From Mesorhizobium erdmanii USDA 3471 (GTDB lineage Bacteria; Pseudomonadota; Alphaproteobacteria; Rhizobiales; Rhizobiaceae), in contig NZ_AXAE01000015.1 in NCBI RefSeq assembly GCF_000472705.1, forward strand, positions 1-64,000: DNA of 64,000 nucleotides, given 5' to 3'. The position numbers and the translations under genes are program-made. Below the pieces are notes generated by a model. The model saw nothing but the letters and a program-made list of their open reading frames with translations, was not told where the DNA came from and did no database searches. Positions 1 through 7,980 of this stretch are shown here, one piece after another; positions within the stretch are counted from its first letter, which is position 1; every line of letters starts with the position of its first letter.

Positions 1-1
1 G

Positions 2-202
2 TTCGACTATGCAACGGACGATCTTGTCCGCCGCGTCCAGCAGACCGGGGTTGTCAGCCTCCTCGGATGCGCCTTCAAGCTTGGCAAGGCATTTGCCAGG
101 AAGGTCGTCGCCTTCCGGCCAACCGCAACAGACGGCGTCTTCGATGCTTTCTTCCGACACCAGAAAATAGAAACAATCGACCTCAATGCTCTCAAGCGAT
201 AA
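2..202 (+). CDS. IS481-family transposase, C-terminal end (cut by window edge)
   Basis: The first 66 codons read in frame from the window edge to a TAA and contain DDLVRRVQQTGVVSLLG, VAFRPTATDGVFDAFF and RHQKIETIDL. This is the beta-rich tail that follows the catalytic DDE domain in IS481-type transposases (family knowledge). The catalytic residues lie outside the window, so it cannot be told whether the element is intact or a remnant. The IS end lies just downstream as a short direct repeat. The next gene, a TetR regulator, is in the opposite orientation and belongs to the chromosome. Confidence 0.75.
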   Translation, partial: FDYATDDLVRRVQQTGVVSLLGCAFKLGKAFARKVVAFRPTATDGVFDAFFRHQKIETIDLNALKR

Positions 203-211
203 CATCAAAAA

Positions 212-252
212 CTGTTCGCGATGTCTCCGAACACCTGTTCGCGATGTCTCCG
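212..252. repeat. Two 18-bp direct copies at the IS481 right end
   Basis: CTGTTCGCGATGTCTCCG occurs at 212-229 and again at 235-252, separated by 5 bp. It sits 10 bp after the transposase stop. This is where the terminal repeat of an IS481 element is expected, so one copy is probably the terminal inverted repeat; the other end is outside the window. The doubling is seen directly; its role in transposition is inferred. Confidence 0.6.
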
Positions 253-289
253 GTCCAAACACACCCTTGTGGGGAAGAGGGTGAACATT

Positions 290-919
290 TTACTCAGCCA
301 GTAGCTCCCGGAGCGCCATGCGCTTGTAGGCGGCGACCAGCCTGTAGCCCTCCTGCCGCTCGACGGAGATCGCCAGCCGCACGGCGGCCTCGCCCATCTG
401 CCAGACCAGAAATGCCGTCGTCTCCAGGGCGACGGGATCGGCGCCGGGACGCAAACGCTTCAGCACCGCTACGAGGAATTCGGCGTTGGCCCGGCTGTCG
501 GCGAGCTCGAGCTGGCGCAGCGCCTTGTCGGCCTGCGTACCCGACCAGATGTCGCGCATCACCGGCTCGGCCAGAAACAGGCCGTAATAGATGTCGACCA
601 ACTCCGAGAAAGCCCGCCGCAGCCCTGCGGCGTCGCTGACACCCTTGAGCTCGGCAGAGATGCAGGCCTGGCTTTCGGCGGTGTAGCGCTCGGCCAACGC
701 CCAGATGATCGCCCGCTTGTCGGGAAAGAACTGGTAGAGCGAGCCGATCGACACCCCTGCCCGTTCCGCGACCTCGCCCATGCGCATGGCGTCGCTGCCC
801 TGTTCGGCGATCAGCGCCGAGGCAGCCGCCAGCATGCGCTCCACCCGCTCGCGGCTGCGCTGCTGAATTGGCGCCCGTCGTGGCGGGGCCATCTGCTCGT
901 TGGCCGGGGTGCCTTCCAT
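290..919 (-). CDS. TetR/AcrR family transcriptional regulator
   Basis: 209-residue DNA-binding repressor. The N-terminal helix-turn-helix is clear (VERMLAAASALIAEQGSDAM, then MGEVAERAGVSIGSLYQFF, then PDKRAIIWALAERY), followed by a helical ligand-binding domain. I start at the ATG at 919 because GGAGAC stands about five bases upstream and the homology begins there; an in-frame start at 973 would add 18 unsupported residues. The gene diverges from an NmrA-like/DUF1772 pair. An imperfect palindrome (991-1007) over the facing promoter suggests that it represses that pair, probably in response to a small organic or oxidising compound (inference). Confidence 0.88.
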   Translation of the reverse strand: MEGTPANEQMAPPRRAPIQQRSRERVERMLAAASALIAEQGSDAMRMGEVAERAGVSIGSLYQFFPDKRAIIWALAERYTAESQACISAELKGVSDAAGLRRAFSELVDIYYGLFLAEPVMRDIWSGTQADKALRQLELADSRANAEFLVAVLKRLRPGADPVALETTAFLVWQMGEAAVRLAISVERQEGYRLVAAYKRMALRELLAE

Positions 920-964
920 GAATGTCTCCAACAAACGCATTCGGCAAAATCGCCGGGGAGTAGC

Positions 965-1007
965 TTGACTCACAAAATACGAGGGTTTATCACGTTTAGC
1001 AAATGTG
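965..1007 (+). promoter_or_regulatory. Promoter and probable TetR operator before the NmrA-like gene
   Basis: TTGACT at 965-970 is followed after 17 bp by TATCAC at 988-993, a plausible -35/-10 pair. The imperfect palindrome CACGTTT-AGC-AAATGTG at 991-1007 overlaps the -10 region, where a TetR dimer would block transcription. The sites are seen directly; regulation by the divergent TetR gene is inferred. Confidence 0.45.
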
Positions 1008-1043
1008 AGGATTATTCATATTTTTACACAGAGGAAGATAACC

Positions 1044-1871
1044 ATGACCGACACCAAACCAATCCTGATCCTCGGCGGCACCGGCAAGACCGGCCGCCGT
1101 CTTGCCGAGCGGCTGACGTCGCGCGGCATTCCGGTAAGGATCGGCTCCCGTTCCGGCACGCCGCGTTTCGACTGGGACGCTCCCGCAAGCTGGGCTCCTG
1201 CACTCGAGGACGTCAGCGCGGTCTACATCAGCTACTATCCCGACATCGCGGTGCCGGGCGCCGCCGAAGTGATCGATGCCTTTGCTCGCCTTGCCGTGCG
1301 GCATGGCGTCCGGCGGCTGGTGCTCTTGTCGGGCCGCGGCGAGCACGAGGCGCAGCGCGCCGAAGAGATGCTGAAAGCTTCCGGGGCCGACTGGACGATC
1401 CTGCGCTGCGCCTGGTTCTCGCAGAATTTCAGCGAAGGCTTTCTCGTCGAGCCGCTGCTGGCTGGCGAGGTGGCGCTTCCGGTCGGGCCTGTCGGTGAAC
1501 CCTTTGTCGATGTCGACGACATCGCAGACGCCGCCGAAGCCGTACTGACCCAGTCCGGCCATGTCGGCCAGCTCTATGAGCTCACCGGGCCGCGGCTGTT
1601 GAGCTTCGCCGACGCGGTCGGCGAAATTGCCAGGGCGACAGGACGAGACATCGGCTTCGTCCGAATTTCGCACGACGAGTTCACGGCCGCCGTCGCGTCG
1701 CATGACCTGCCGCCTGAATTCGCCTGGCTGCTCAACGAGCTGTTCACCCAGGTTCTCGACGGCCGCAACGAAAGCCTCGCCGACGGCGTCCAGCGCCTGC
1801 TTGGCCGTGCGCCGAAGGACTTCTCGACCTACGCAACCGAAACCGCCGCTGCCCGGATCTGGAGCAACTGA
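1044..1871 (+). CDS. NmrA-like NAD(P)-binding protein
   Basis: 275 residues with an atypical short-chain dehydrogenase (NmrA/HSCARG) fold. The N-terminal dinucleotide motif LILGGTGKTGRRLAERL is intact. The middle holds the conserved VYISYYPD, RRLVLLSGRG and WTILRCAWFSQNF segments that replace the classical Tyr-Lys catalytic pair in NmrA proteins, so the role is more likely redox sensing or quinone reduction than classical dehydrogenation. The start at 1044 has AGGAAG upstream; an ATG at 1005 lies inside the operator. A DUF1772 membrane protein starts 1 bp after the stop, so the two are one transcript controlled by the divergent TetR gene. Confidence 0.85.
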   Translation: MTDTKPILILGGTGKTGRRLAERLTSRGIPVRIGSRSGTPRFDWDAPASWAPALEDVSAVYISYYPDIAVPGAAEVIDAFARLAVRHGVRRLVLLSGRGEHEAQRAEEMLKASGADWTILRCAWFSQNFSEGFLVEPLLAGEVALPVGPVGEPFVDVDDIADAAEAVLTQSGHVGQLYELTGPRLLSFADAVGEIARATGRDIGFVRISHDEFTAAVASHDLPPEFAWLLNELFTQVLDGRNESLADGVQRLLGRAPKDFSTYATETAAARIWSN

Positions 1872-1872
1872 C

Positions 1873-2352
1873 ATGTTCACCAAACTGCTCCCCACCTTGA
1901 TCTTCATCGCCGCGATCGGCTCCGGCGTCGTCGGCGGCGTGTTCTTCGCCTTTTCCAACTTTGTCATGCCGGCGCTTGCCAGGCTGCCCGTCCCAAGCGG
2001 CATCGCCGCGATGAATTCGATCAACATCACGGTGATCACGCCGACCTTCATGACGGCGCTGTTCGGCACCGGCCTGCTCTGTCTGGTGCTCATCGCCGCC
2101 GCCATCATCGGCTGGAGCCAGTCCGGCTCGTACTGGCTGCTGGCCGGCGCGGTGATCTACCTGATCGGCAACCCGATCGTGACCATGGTCTTCAACGTGC
2201 CGCTCAACGATGCGCTGGCCGTCGTCGACCCGGCCAGCGCCGAAGGCGCCGCCGTGTGGGCGAACCATCTGAGCCAATGGGTGATGTGGAATCACGTCCG
2301 CACCATCACCGCCATCGTGGCGATGGCTTGCTTCATCCTCGCATTGCTCTGA
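1873..2352 (+). CDS. DUF1772 membrane protein
   Basis: 159-residue protein with about four hydrophobic segments: the N-terminal LPTLIFIAAIGSGVVGGVFF, two in the middle, and a C-terminal ITAIVAMACFILALL. Between them lie the conserved NVPLNDALA and W..WNHVRT segments typical of DUF1772 (anthrone oxygenase-like) proteins. In that family a related role in anthrone oxidation is known in fungi; the bacterial members are mostly uncharacterised. The gene begins 1 bp after the NmrA-like gene, which argues for joint function in oxidising or detoxifying an aromatic compound (inference). A hairpin at 2375-2401 ends the transcript. Confidence 0.8.
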   Translation: MFTKLLPTLIFIAAIGSGVVGGVFFAFSNFVMPALARLPVPSGIAAMNSINITVITPTFMTALFGTGLLCLVLIAAAIIGWSQSGSYWLLAGAVIYLIGNPIVTMVFNVPLNDALAVVDPASAEGAAVWANHLSQWVMWNHVRTITAIVAMACFILALL

Positions 2353-2374
2353 AAAATGGCCATTCGCAAATGCA

Positions 2375-2401
2375 AAAGACCTCGCTTTAGGCGGGGTCTT
2401 T
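2375..2401. terminator. Bidirectional-looking hairpin terminator
   Basis: AAAGACCTCGC at 2375-2385 pairs with GCGGGGTCTTT at 2391-2401 (11 bp with one G-U pair) around a 5-base loop. It lies between convergent genes and overlaps the 3' end of the SelT/W/H gene, so it could end both transcripts. Confidence 0.7.
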
Positions 2402-2719
2402 CTGCGTGTGGCCTTTGCGATCGGAATGACCGAGATCGCGGTCCGGATCGATGACGTCGCGCACCAATTGCTTGAGCTTGGCCGCGTCCGGAAAGCCACC
2501 GTCGCGCTTGCGGTCCCAGACCAGCACGTCGTTGCAGGAGATGGTGAAGATGCCGCCGGTGCCAGGCACGAGCGTCACTTCGCCGAGATCGGTGGCGAAG
2601 GTGGAGAGCAGCTCCTGCGCCATCCAGCCGGCGCGCAGCAGCCACTGGCACTGCGTGCAATAGGTGATGCGGATGACGGGCAGTGGCTTGCCGCTCATGC
2701 CGGGCTGAGCTTCGCTCAT
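2387..2719 (-). CDS. SelT/SelW/SelH (Rdx) family thioredoxin-like protein
   Basis: 110 residues. After a short N-terminal tail the sequence [20 protein letters not shown] gives the CxxC redox motif (C21, C24) of the selenoprotein W/T/H family in its all-cysteine form, and the conserved [10 protein letters not shown] strand follows. Bacterial members are thought to act in thiol redox but have no firmly assigned substrate. The ATG overlaps the stop of yebC (ATGA), so translation is probably coupled. A start seven codons later (MSGKP) is possible. The C-terminal tail is charged and runs into the terminator hairpin. Confidence 0.85.
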   Translation of the reverse strand: MSEAQPGMSGKPLPVIRITYCTQCQWLLRAGWMAQELLSTFATDLGEVTLVPGTGGIFTISCNDVLVWDRKRDGGFPDAAKLKQLVRDVIDPDRDLGHSDRKGHTQKDPA

Positions 2720-3465
2720 GCCGCGCTGAGCTTGGCCAATGTCGCCTCATCGACTTCGAAGTTGGCGTAGACGCTCTGGACGTCGTCGTCATCCTCGAGC
2801 GTGGCGACCAGCTTCATCAGCGACTGCGCCCGTTCTTCATCGACCGGAACCGTGTTCTGCGGCTTCCAGATAAGCTTCACTGATTCCGCTTCGCCGAGCG
2901 AGGCCTCGAGCGCCTTCGATACCTCGCCCACATTCTCGAAGGCACAATAGATGGTGTGGCCTTCCTCATCGGTTTCGACATCGTCGGCGCCGGCTTCGAT
3001 CGCCGCATCCATGACCTTGTCGGCGCTGCCGGCCGATGCCGGATAGTAGATCTCGCCGGCGCGATCCCACATGAAGGACACCGAGCCGGTTTCGCCCATC
3101 GCCCCGCCGGCCTTGGTGAAGGCGGCGCGCACATTCGACGCCGAGCGGTTGCGGTTGTCGGTCAGGGCTTCGACGATGACGGCGACGCCGCCCGGGCCGT
3201 AGCCTTCATAACGCACGGCCTCGTAGTTCTCGGCGTCGCCCATCGATGCCTTGTTGATGGCACGCTGGATGTTGTCCTTCGGCATCGACACAGCCTTGGC
3301 GTTCTGGATCGCCAGCCGCAGGCGTGGGTTCATCGACGGATCGGGCGTGCCGCTCTTGGCGGCGACGGTGATCTCGCGCGCCAGCTTGGAAAACATTTTC
3401 GACCGCACCGCGTCCTGGCGGCCCTTGCGGTGCATGATGTTCTTGAACTGTGAATGGCCAGCCAT
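2716..3465 (-). CDS. yebC: YebC/PmpR family regulator
   Basis: 249 residues, the usual size of the family. It opens with the signature [19 protein letters not shown], followed by [14 protein letters not shown], the [20 protein letters not shown] motif and a domain-swapped C-terminal part with [10 protein letters not shown]. YebC proteins bind DNA in some bacteria and have more recently been linked to relief of ribosome stalling at proline stretches (family knowledge). The start at 3465 is fixed by the signature; an upstream in-frame start at 3501 lacks similarity. The downstream SelW-like gene overlaps by 4 bp. Confidence 0.95.
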   Translation of the reverse strand: MAGHSQFKNIMHRKGRQDAVRSKMFSKLAREITVAAKSGTPDPSMNPRLRLAIQNAKAVSMPKDNIQRAINKASMGDAENYEAVRYEGYGPGGVAVIVEALTDNRNRSASNVRAAFTKAGGAMGETGSVSFMWDRAGEIYYPASAGSADKVMDAAIEAGADDVETDEEGHTIYCAFENVGEVSKALEASLGEAESVKLIWKPQNTVPVDEERAQSLMKLVATLEDDDDVQSVYANFEVDEATLAKLSAA

Positions 3466-3668
3466 GGCACCCCTGTCGTGTTCGGCTAGAGCATTCCGCA
3501 ACGAGATGCATCACCTCGCCTTTTGCAAAATGCCCGAATTCAAAATTTCAGAGCGTCCGAGTGCAACTCGCGGAAGCACGGCGTTCTCTGTCGGAATGGC
3601 CGGCTTATAGATAAATCGGCTCAATTCGTCCAGCCGCGCAACGTTCGTGGCGTAACCGGCGGCGGGCT

Positions 3669-3992
3669 CTACGCCTCCAGGTCCGACTTCAGCCGGTCGA
3701 TGATGTTGAGCGCATGGCTGGCATACTGGCTGATCCAGCGGTCGTGGATCTGCTTGATCGGCAGGGAATTGAGATGGTTCCAGCGTTCGCGCCCATCACG
3801 GCGCGCCACGATCAGATCCGCTTCCTCCAGCACCTTGAGATGCAACATGACGGTGCAGCGATCGATGTCGGGAAAGGCATCGCACAGCATGCCGGTGGTC
3901 TTCGGCTCGTCCTTCAGCTGATCGAGCATTTCGCGCCGGCGCGGATGCGCCAGCGCCTTGAAAACATCGTCGTCTTGCGACTGGCTTGACAT
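3669..3992 (-). CDS. ArsR-family (HTH_20) regulator
   Basis: 107 residues with a winged helix: FKALAHPRRREMLDQLKDEP, TTGMLCDAFPDIDRCTVMLHLKVLEEADLIVARRDGRERW (recognition helix and wing). It resembles the ArsR members paired with SRPBCC/AHSA1 proteins rather than the metal sensors, and no cysteine metal box is visible. The start codon overlaps a perfect palindrome (3991-4010) that also controls the divergent SRPBCC gene, so autoregulation is likely. Confidence 0.9.
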   Translation of the reverse strand: MSSQSQDDDVFKALAHPRRREMLDQLKDEPKTTGMLCDAFPDIDRCTVMLHLKVLEEADLIVARRDGRERWNHLNSLPIKQIHDRWISQYASHALNIIDRLKSDLEA

Positions 3993-4010
3993 GTTATATT
4001 TCTATAACAT
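3991..4010. promoter_or_regulatory. ArsR operator palindrome
   Basis: ATGTTATA-TTTC-TATAACAT is a perfect 8-bp inverted repeat that covers the first bases of the arsR-like gene and lies 33 bp before the SRPBCC start. It is the only AT-rich dyad in the 51-bp divergent gap. Binding by the adjacent ArsR protein is inferred. Confidence 0.75.
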
Positions 4011-4043
4011 ATTGTTCGATCGATCAAGGAAGGAGCTGTGGAT

Positions 4044-4526
4044 ATGTCCCTCGGATTCAGGGTTTCCGGACGCATCGGCAGGCCGGTCGCCGAAGTCTTC
4101 GATGCCGTCGTCAATCCAAAGAAGCTCAGCGGCTATTTCACCACCATCGGCGGTGCCAGCGCGCCGCTGGTATCAGGTGTTGGCGTCGTCTGGTGGGGCA
4201 AAGTGCCGGTCGAGGTCGACGAAGTGATCAAGGACAGTCGCATCGTGCTGCGCTGGGATGCCACCGATGCCGACGGCAGGCCGGCCTACAAGACCCGCAT
4301 CGAGATGAACTTCGAACCGCTGGACGATGGCGGCACATTCGTCACCATAGCCGAGAGCGGATGGCGGGAAGGCGCGGTCGGCTTGAAGAAATCCTACCTC
4401 AATTGCGAGGGCTGGTCGCAGATGCTGACCTGCATGAAGGCCTATGTCGAACACGGCATCAACCTGCGCGACGGCTATTACCGCAGCGAGATGAAGGGCG
4501 AACCCGCCAACGAGACCAACATCTGA
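4044..4526 (+). CDS. SRPBCC (AHSA1-like) domain protein
   Basis: 160 residues with a START/Bet v1-like fold: GRPVAEVFDAVVNPKKLSGYF at the N terminus, the WWGKVPVEVDEV strand and a long C-terminal helix (SYLNCEGWSQMLTCMKAYVEH). The family binds hydrophobic ligands; the ligand here is unknown. The ATG at 4044 is preferred because the GGAG is eight bases away; a GTG at 4038 is only two bases from it. A VOC gene follows after 17 bp, and both face the ArsR gene, the standard ArsR-SRPBCC-VOC arrangement. Confidence 0.85.
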   Translation: MSLGFRVSGRIGRPVAEVFDAVVNPKKLSGYFTTIGGASAPLVSGVGVVWWGKVPVEVDEVIKDSRIVLRWDATDADGRPAYKTRIEMNFEPLDDGGTFVTIAESGWREGAVGLKKSYLNCEGWSQMLTCMKAYVEHGINLRDGYYRSEMKGEPANETNI

Positions 4527-4543
4527 GTGACGGAGGTAAAGCG

Positions 4544-4936
4544 ATGAAGAAAGTGACGCCATTCCTGATGTTCGAGGGCAAGGCCGAGGAGGCAATGACC
4601 CTCTATTGCGAGACCATTCCCGACAGCGGCGTCCTTGACGTCACGCGTTACGGCCCCGGCAAAGACGGCCCGCAAGGAACAGTCAAGCTGGCGCATGTCT
4701 CCATCGCTGGCCTGGAAGTCATGGTCTACAACAGCCCCGTACACCATGCCTTCACGTTCACGCCGTCGGTCTCGCTGTATGTGGACTGTTCTTCCGAGGA
4801 GGAACTGAACCGCATTGTCGAGACGCTGGCAAAAGATGGCGGGTTCCTGATGCCGCCCGACAATTACGGCTTCAGCCGCCGCTTCGCGTGGCTAAACGAC
4901 AGGTTCGGAGTCTCCTGGCAGCTCAACCTGGCATAG
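4544..4936 (+). CDS. VOC family (PhnB/3-demethylubiquinone-9-like) protein
   Basis: 130 residues. VTPFLMFEGKAEEAMTLYCE at the N terminus and the C-terminal SRRFAWLNDRFGVSWQL are hallmarks of the PhnB-like branch of the vicinal oxygen chelate fold. Enzymatic activity is not assigned in most members. A strong CGGAGG ribosome site precedes the ATG. It lies in one run with the SRPBCC gene and the broken VOC gene that follows, so an ArsR-controlled stress or detoxification operon is likely. Confidence 0.85.
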   Translation: MKKVTPFLMFEGKAEEAMTLYCETIPDSGVLDVTRYGPGKDGPQGTVKLAHVSIAGLEVMVYNSPVHHAFTFTPSVSLYVDCSSEEELNRIVETLAKDGGFLMPPDNYGFSRRFAWLNDRFGVSWQLNLA

Positions 4937-4997
4937 CGAGATGTCGGCCGAACCGGTCAACAACACCAATATCTGATCGCAGCGCAAGGAGACAGCA

Positions 4998-5365
4998 GTG
5001 ACCGCAACGATCACCGGCGGCATCAACATCGCCATGAAGGTGCCGCCACACCAGTATCAGGCGACGATTGCATTCTATCGCGACCTCGTCGGCCTGAAGC
5101 CGTTCACGGCCAAGGCGCCGGCAATCGGCTTCGAACTCGGCCCCAACCGCTTGTGGATCGATGAGGCGCCGATGCTGAGCCAGGCCGAGGTCTGGTTGGA
5201 ACTGTTTACCGACGATTTTTCCAAAGCCGCCACGCATTTCGCCGAGGCCGGTGTGGTGCGGTGCGGTGCGATGCCATCGAGCCATTGGGCGAAAACTTTC
5301 GAGGTGGCTGGATCACCAATCCCGCCGGCATCGTTCACATGCTGCGCGAACCCGACGCCTGGTGA
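4998..5365 (+). pseudogene. VOC family protein, frameshifted by a GGTGC triplication
   Basis: The reading frame opens at a GTG with AAGGAG upstream and codes for a second VOC protein (INIAMKVPPHQYQATIAFYRD, KAPAIGFELGPNRLWIDEA, VWLELFTDDF). At 5255-5269 the unit GGTGC stands three times in tandem. Removing one unit restores a frame that reads GENFRGGWITNPAGIVHML and ends at TGA 5363-5365, an end normal for the family. As written, translation runs on to 5387 in the wrong frame. The gene is therefore inactivated, slippage-variable, or affected by a sequencing error. The intact length would be about 120 residues. Confidence 0.8.
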
Positions 5366-5389
5366 GCGTAGAGCCCCGGCGAGCTAGCC

Positions 5390-6157
5390 TCAATGCCCGC
5401 CGTCTGATCCTGCCCTCTTGCGTCGCCGCGCCAGCATGTTGAGCCCCTCGACCAGCGCCGAGAACCCCATCGCCGCATAGATGTAGCCCTTGGGCACGTG
5501 GTAGCCCATGCCGTCGGCGATCAGCGTCATGCCGATCATCAGCAGGAAGCCCAGTGCCAGCATGACGATGCTTGGGTTCTTGGCGATGAAGTTGGCCAGC
5601 GGCCCGGCCGCCAGCATCATCACGGTGACGGCCACGATCACGGCGATGTACATGATGGCGATCTCGTCGGTCATGCCGACGGCGGTGATGATGGAATCGA
5701 TCGAGAAGACCAGATCGAGCAGCAGGATCTGGAAGATCGCGCCGGCAAGGCTGATCTGCAGCGTCCCGCCCAGCATCGTGTCCTGATGGTCGTCGGGATC
5801 GACCGTGTGATGGATTTCCTTGGTCGCCTTCCACACCAGGAACAGGCCGCCGGCGATCAGAATCAGGTCGCGCCAGGAGAAGCCGTGGCCGAAGGCGGTG
5901 AACACCGGCGTCGTCAACTGGACGATGATCGAGATGGTGGCCAGCAGCACCAGCCGCATGACCAGCGCCGCCGAGATGCCGAGCCGGCGGGCGCGGGCGC
6001 GCTGCGCTTCCGGCAGCTTGTTGGTCAGGATCGAGATGAAGATCAGATTGTCGATGCCGAGCACGATCTCAAGCACCACCAGCGTCAGCAACGCGACCCA
6101 GGCCGTTGGATCAGAAACGAAATGAAAATGCGGCGCCAGGAATTCAATAAGCTGCAT
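5390..6157 (-). CDS. TerC family integral membrane protein
   Basis: 255 residues, with about seven transmembrane helices. The family's acidic intramembrane motifs are present: [16 protein letters not shown] near residue 35 and [18 protein letters not shown] near residue 150. TerC-type proteins (YkoY, MeeF, Alx) act in manganese and other metal export, and the tellurite link is historical (family knowledge). A charged C-terminal tail ([13 protein letters not shown]) is cytosolic. The gene stands alone between the broken VOC gene and ymdB; no manganese riboswitch was recognised in the 68-bp gap. Confidence 0.9.
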   Translation of the reverse strand: MQLIEFLAPHFHFVSDPTAWVALLTLVVLEIVLGIDNLIFISILTNKLPEAQRARARRLGISAALVMRLVLLATISIIVQLTTPVFTAFGHGFSWRDLILIAGGLFLVWKATKEIHHTVDPDDHQDTMLGGTLQISLAGAIFQILLLDLVFSIDSIITAVGMTDEIAIMYIAVIVAVTVMMLAAGPLANFIAKNPSIVMLALGFLLMIGMTLIADGMGYHVPKGYIYAAMGFSALVEGLNMLARRRKRAGSDGGH

Positions 6158-6225
6158 GGAGGTCGTCCCCTACGATCTAGAGCAGTGTCGCCGGCAATTA
6201 GGTACTGTGAACTCCTATATCAATG

Positions 6226-7050
6226 TCATGACCAGAAGGACGGAGCCGTTTCTTCCAATCGTGGCCCGCGACGAAACGGCGCGATCTTCTCGGTCAGTCC
6301 CGTACGGTCGGAAATATTGACGCCGACGCCGCACAATGTCGCCGGTCCGGTCGCCGCCTCGAAGCGCCCTTTCGGCACTTTCGACAGGAACCGGTTGAGC
6401 GGCTCTTCCTTGTCCATGCCGAGCGAGGAATCGTAGTCGCCGCACATGCCGGCATCCGACAGATAGCCGGTGCCGCCATTGAGGATCTGGTGGTCGGCGG
6501 TCGGCTGGTGGGTGTGGGTGCCGACGACGAGGCTGGCACGGCCATCGACGAAATGGGCGAAGCACATCTTTTCCGAGGTCGCCTCGGCGTGGAAGTCGAT
6601 GACCACCGCATCGGCCTGCTCGCCGAGCGGGCAGGCGGCAAGCTCGCGTTCGCCGGCCTGGAATGGATCGTCGAGTTCGGGATGCATGAACACCCGGCCC
6701 ATGATGTTGGCGACCAGCACGCGCGCGCCGCTCCTGGCGATATAGACGCCCGAGCCGCGCCCGGGCGTGCCCTTGGGGAAATTGGAGGGACGCAGGAAAC
6801 GCTGTTCGCGCGGCGCGAAGGCGAGCGCGTCGCGCTGGTCCCAAACATGGTTGCCGGTGGTGACGACATCGGCGCCGGCAGCGATCGTCTCGCGAAAAAT
6901 CTCTTCGGTAATGCCGAAGCCGCCGGCGGCGTTCTCGCCATTGACGATGACGAAGTCGAGTTTGAAGTCGGAGATCAGCCCAGGCAGTTGTTCCCACACC
7001 GCCGTGCGCCCTGTTTTTCCAACCATGTCACCGAGGAAAAGAAGTCTCAT
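6226..7050 (-). CDS. YmdB-type metallophosphoesterase (TIGR00282)
   Basis: 274 residues with all metal motifs of the YmdB group: GDMVGKTGR at the N terminus, NGEN around residue 38, TTGNHVWD around 65, DFHAEATSEK around 150 and VVGTHTHQPTAD around 177. B. subtilis YmdB hydrolyses 2',3'- and 3',5'-cyclic nucleotides and affects sporulation and motility (family knowledge); in alphaproteobacteria the role is not established. It lies downstream of the 5-formyl-THF cyclo-ligase gene on the same strand, separated by a palindromic repeat. Confidence 0.92.
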   Translation of the reverse strand: MRLLFLGDMVGKTGRTAVWEQLPGLISDFKLDFVIVNGENAAGGFGITEEIFRETIAAGADVVTTGNHVWDQRDALAFAPREQRFLRPSNFPKGTPGRGSGVYIARSGARVLVANIMGRVFMHPELDDPFQAGERELAACPLGEQADAVVIDFHAEATSEKMCFAHFVDGRASLVVGTHTHQPTADHQILNGGTGYLSDAGMCGDYDSSLGMDKEEPLNRFLSKVPKGRFEAATGPATLCGVGVNISDRTGLTEKIAPFRRGPRLEETAPSFWS

Positions 7051-7058
7051 CTACGCCC

Positions 7059-7098
7059 GATCCCGAAAAGCTGCATGACTTTTCGGTTAAAGATCATG
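7059..7098. repeat. Dispersed palindromic element, copy A
   Basis: CCGAAAAG (7063-7070) pairs with CTTTTCGG (7079-7086), with outer GATC arms. It belongs to the same GCATGATCCCGAAA family seen at 19152, 35833, 38975 and 40328, and fills the gap between the cyclo-ligase and ymdB genes. It may also act as an RNA hairpin in the joint transcript. Confidence 0.65.
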
Positions 7099-7114
7099 CG
7101 TCCCAAAGAACTAT

Positions 7115-7702
7115 CTACAATTCTGGCGCGAAGCGGCGCAACCCGCTCTCTGTCAGTATTTCCGGGAGGACCACGTCGTGGGGTTCTTCCGGAACCCGAG
7201 GAACCTCCTGGCAATCGAAGGCGATGCCGACCAGCCGGGGCGCATGCCCCTTGTCGACGAGCTTCGCGATGGCGCGATCGTAATAGCCCGCGCCATAGCC
7301 GATCCGGTGGCCGCGGCTGTCGAAAGCGGCGAGCGGCACCAGCATGACCACGGGATCGAGTACCTCGGCCTCCGCATGGGGCCCGATCGTGCCAAAGCCC
7401 ATATCCACCATCGGCGCGCCGCGCACCAGTTCGCGAAAGACGATCGTGGTCTTGTCGAGAATGGCCGGCAGGCAAAGCCTGGCGCCCTTTTCCCGCAAGG
7501 CAAACATCAGCGGCCGCACGTCGACTTCCGAACGCATCGGCCAGAAGCCCGATACGATCTGGCCCGGCTCGATCGCGAGATGATCGCGCGCCGTCTCGGC
7601 CATTTCGAGTGCCGCTTCGACCCGCCAGAACTCATCGAGTGCATCGCGGCGCCCGAGTGCCTCCAAGCGAAGCTGCTTTTTCAAAACTTTTGAGGATGTC
7701 AT
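7115..7702 (-). CDS. 5-formyltetrahydrofolate cyclo-ligase
   Basis: 195 residues. The enzyme converts 5-formyl-THF to 5,10-methenyl-THF with ATP. Visible marks are the N-terminal KKQLRLEALGRRDAL basic helix, SEVDVRPLMFALREKGARL, and the signature HRIGYGAGYYDRAIAKL followed by GIAFDCQEV. The ATG at 7702 is chosen because the family usually begins with this helix; an in-frame ATG at 7795 would extend into the 6S RNA. The 6S RNA gene directly upstream on the same strand is a linkage conserved across proteobacteria. Confidence 0.93.
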   Translation of the reverse strand: MTSSKVLKKQLRLEALGRRDALDEFWRVEAALEMAETARDHLAIEPGQIVSGFWPMRSEVDVRPLMFALREKGARLCLPAILDKTTIVFRELVRGAPMVDMGFGTIGPHAEAEVLDPVVMLVPLAAFDSRGHRIGYGAGYYDRAIAKLVDKGHAPRLVGIAFDCQEVPRVPEEPHDVVLPEILTESGLRRFAPEL

Positions 7703-7804
7703 ATCAGGACGATAGAAAAGGTCGGATACGGATGGGGTTTCAGGAGCGACGTTTTCTACCGCACCATCCACCGAAATGCGTGAATGCGGGAGCAATCAGT
7801 GACG

Positions 7805-7950
7805 ATCCACACAACCGGTGGAGAGGTCGATCCCGGGTGCCTACAAAGTAGGTGGGCGCCGTGTGAGAAAACCCACGGGTCTTCCCAGGGACAGCTCCCT
7901 AAGGATCGTTAAGGCCCCGGGGAAAAGTGTCTCCTGCCGGGAAGCGCAGA
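7805..7950 (-). ncRNA. ssrS: 6S RNA (ssrS), alphaproteobacterial type
   Basis: On the minus strand the region gives a long, interrupted hairpin: CCGGCAGGAGA (7940-7930) pairs with TCTCC-CCGG (7824-7815), and further inside come CCGGGGCCTTAACGATCC, GGGAGCTGTCCCTGGG and ACACGGCGCCCACCTAC with GTAGGCACCCGGGATC. This promoter-like bubble architecture and sequence match 6S RNA of Rhizobiales as I recall it. Its place immediately upstream of the cyclo-ligase gene supports the call. It binds the sigma-70 holoenzyme in stationary phase. The ends are estimates to within about 10 bases. Confidence 0.8.
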
Positions 7951-7980
7951 CCGTCTCCGTCAATATAGGCCGCTCCTCGA

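Noticed and set aside
6158..6225. Manganese (yybP-ykoY) riboswitch before terC
   Set aside because: The 68-bp leader lacks the conserved GGGGAGUA-type elements and is too short.
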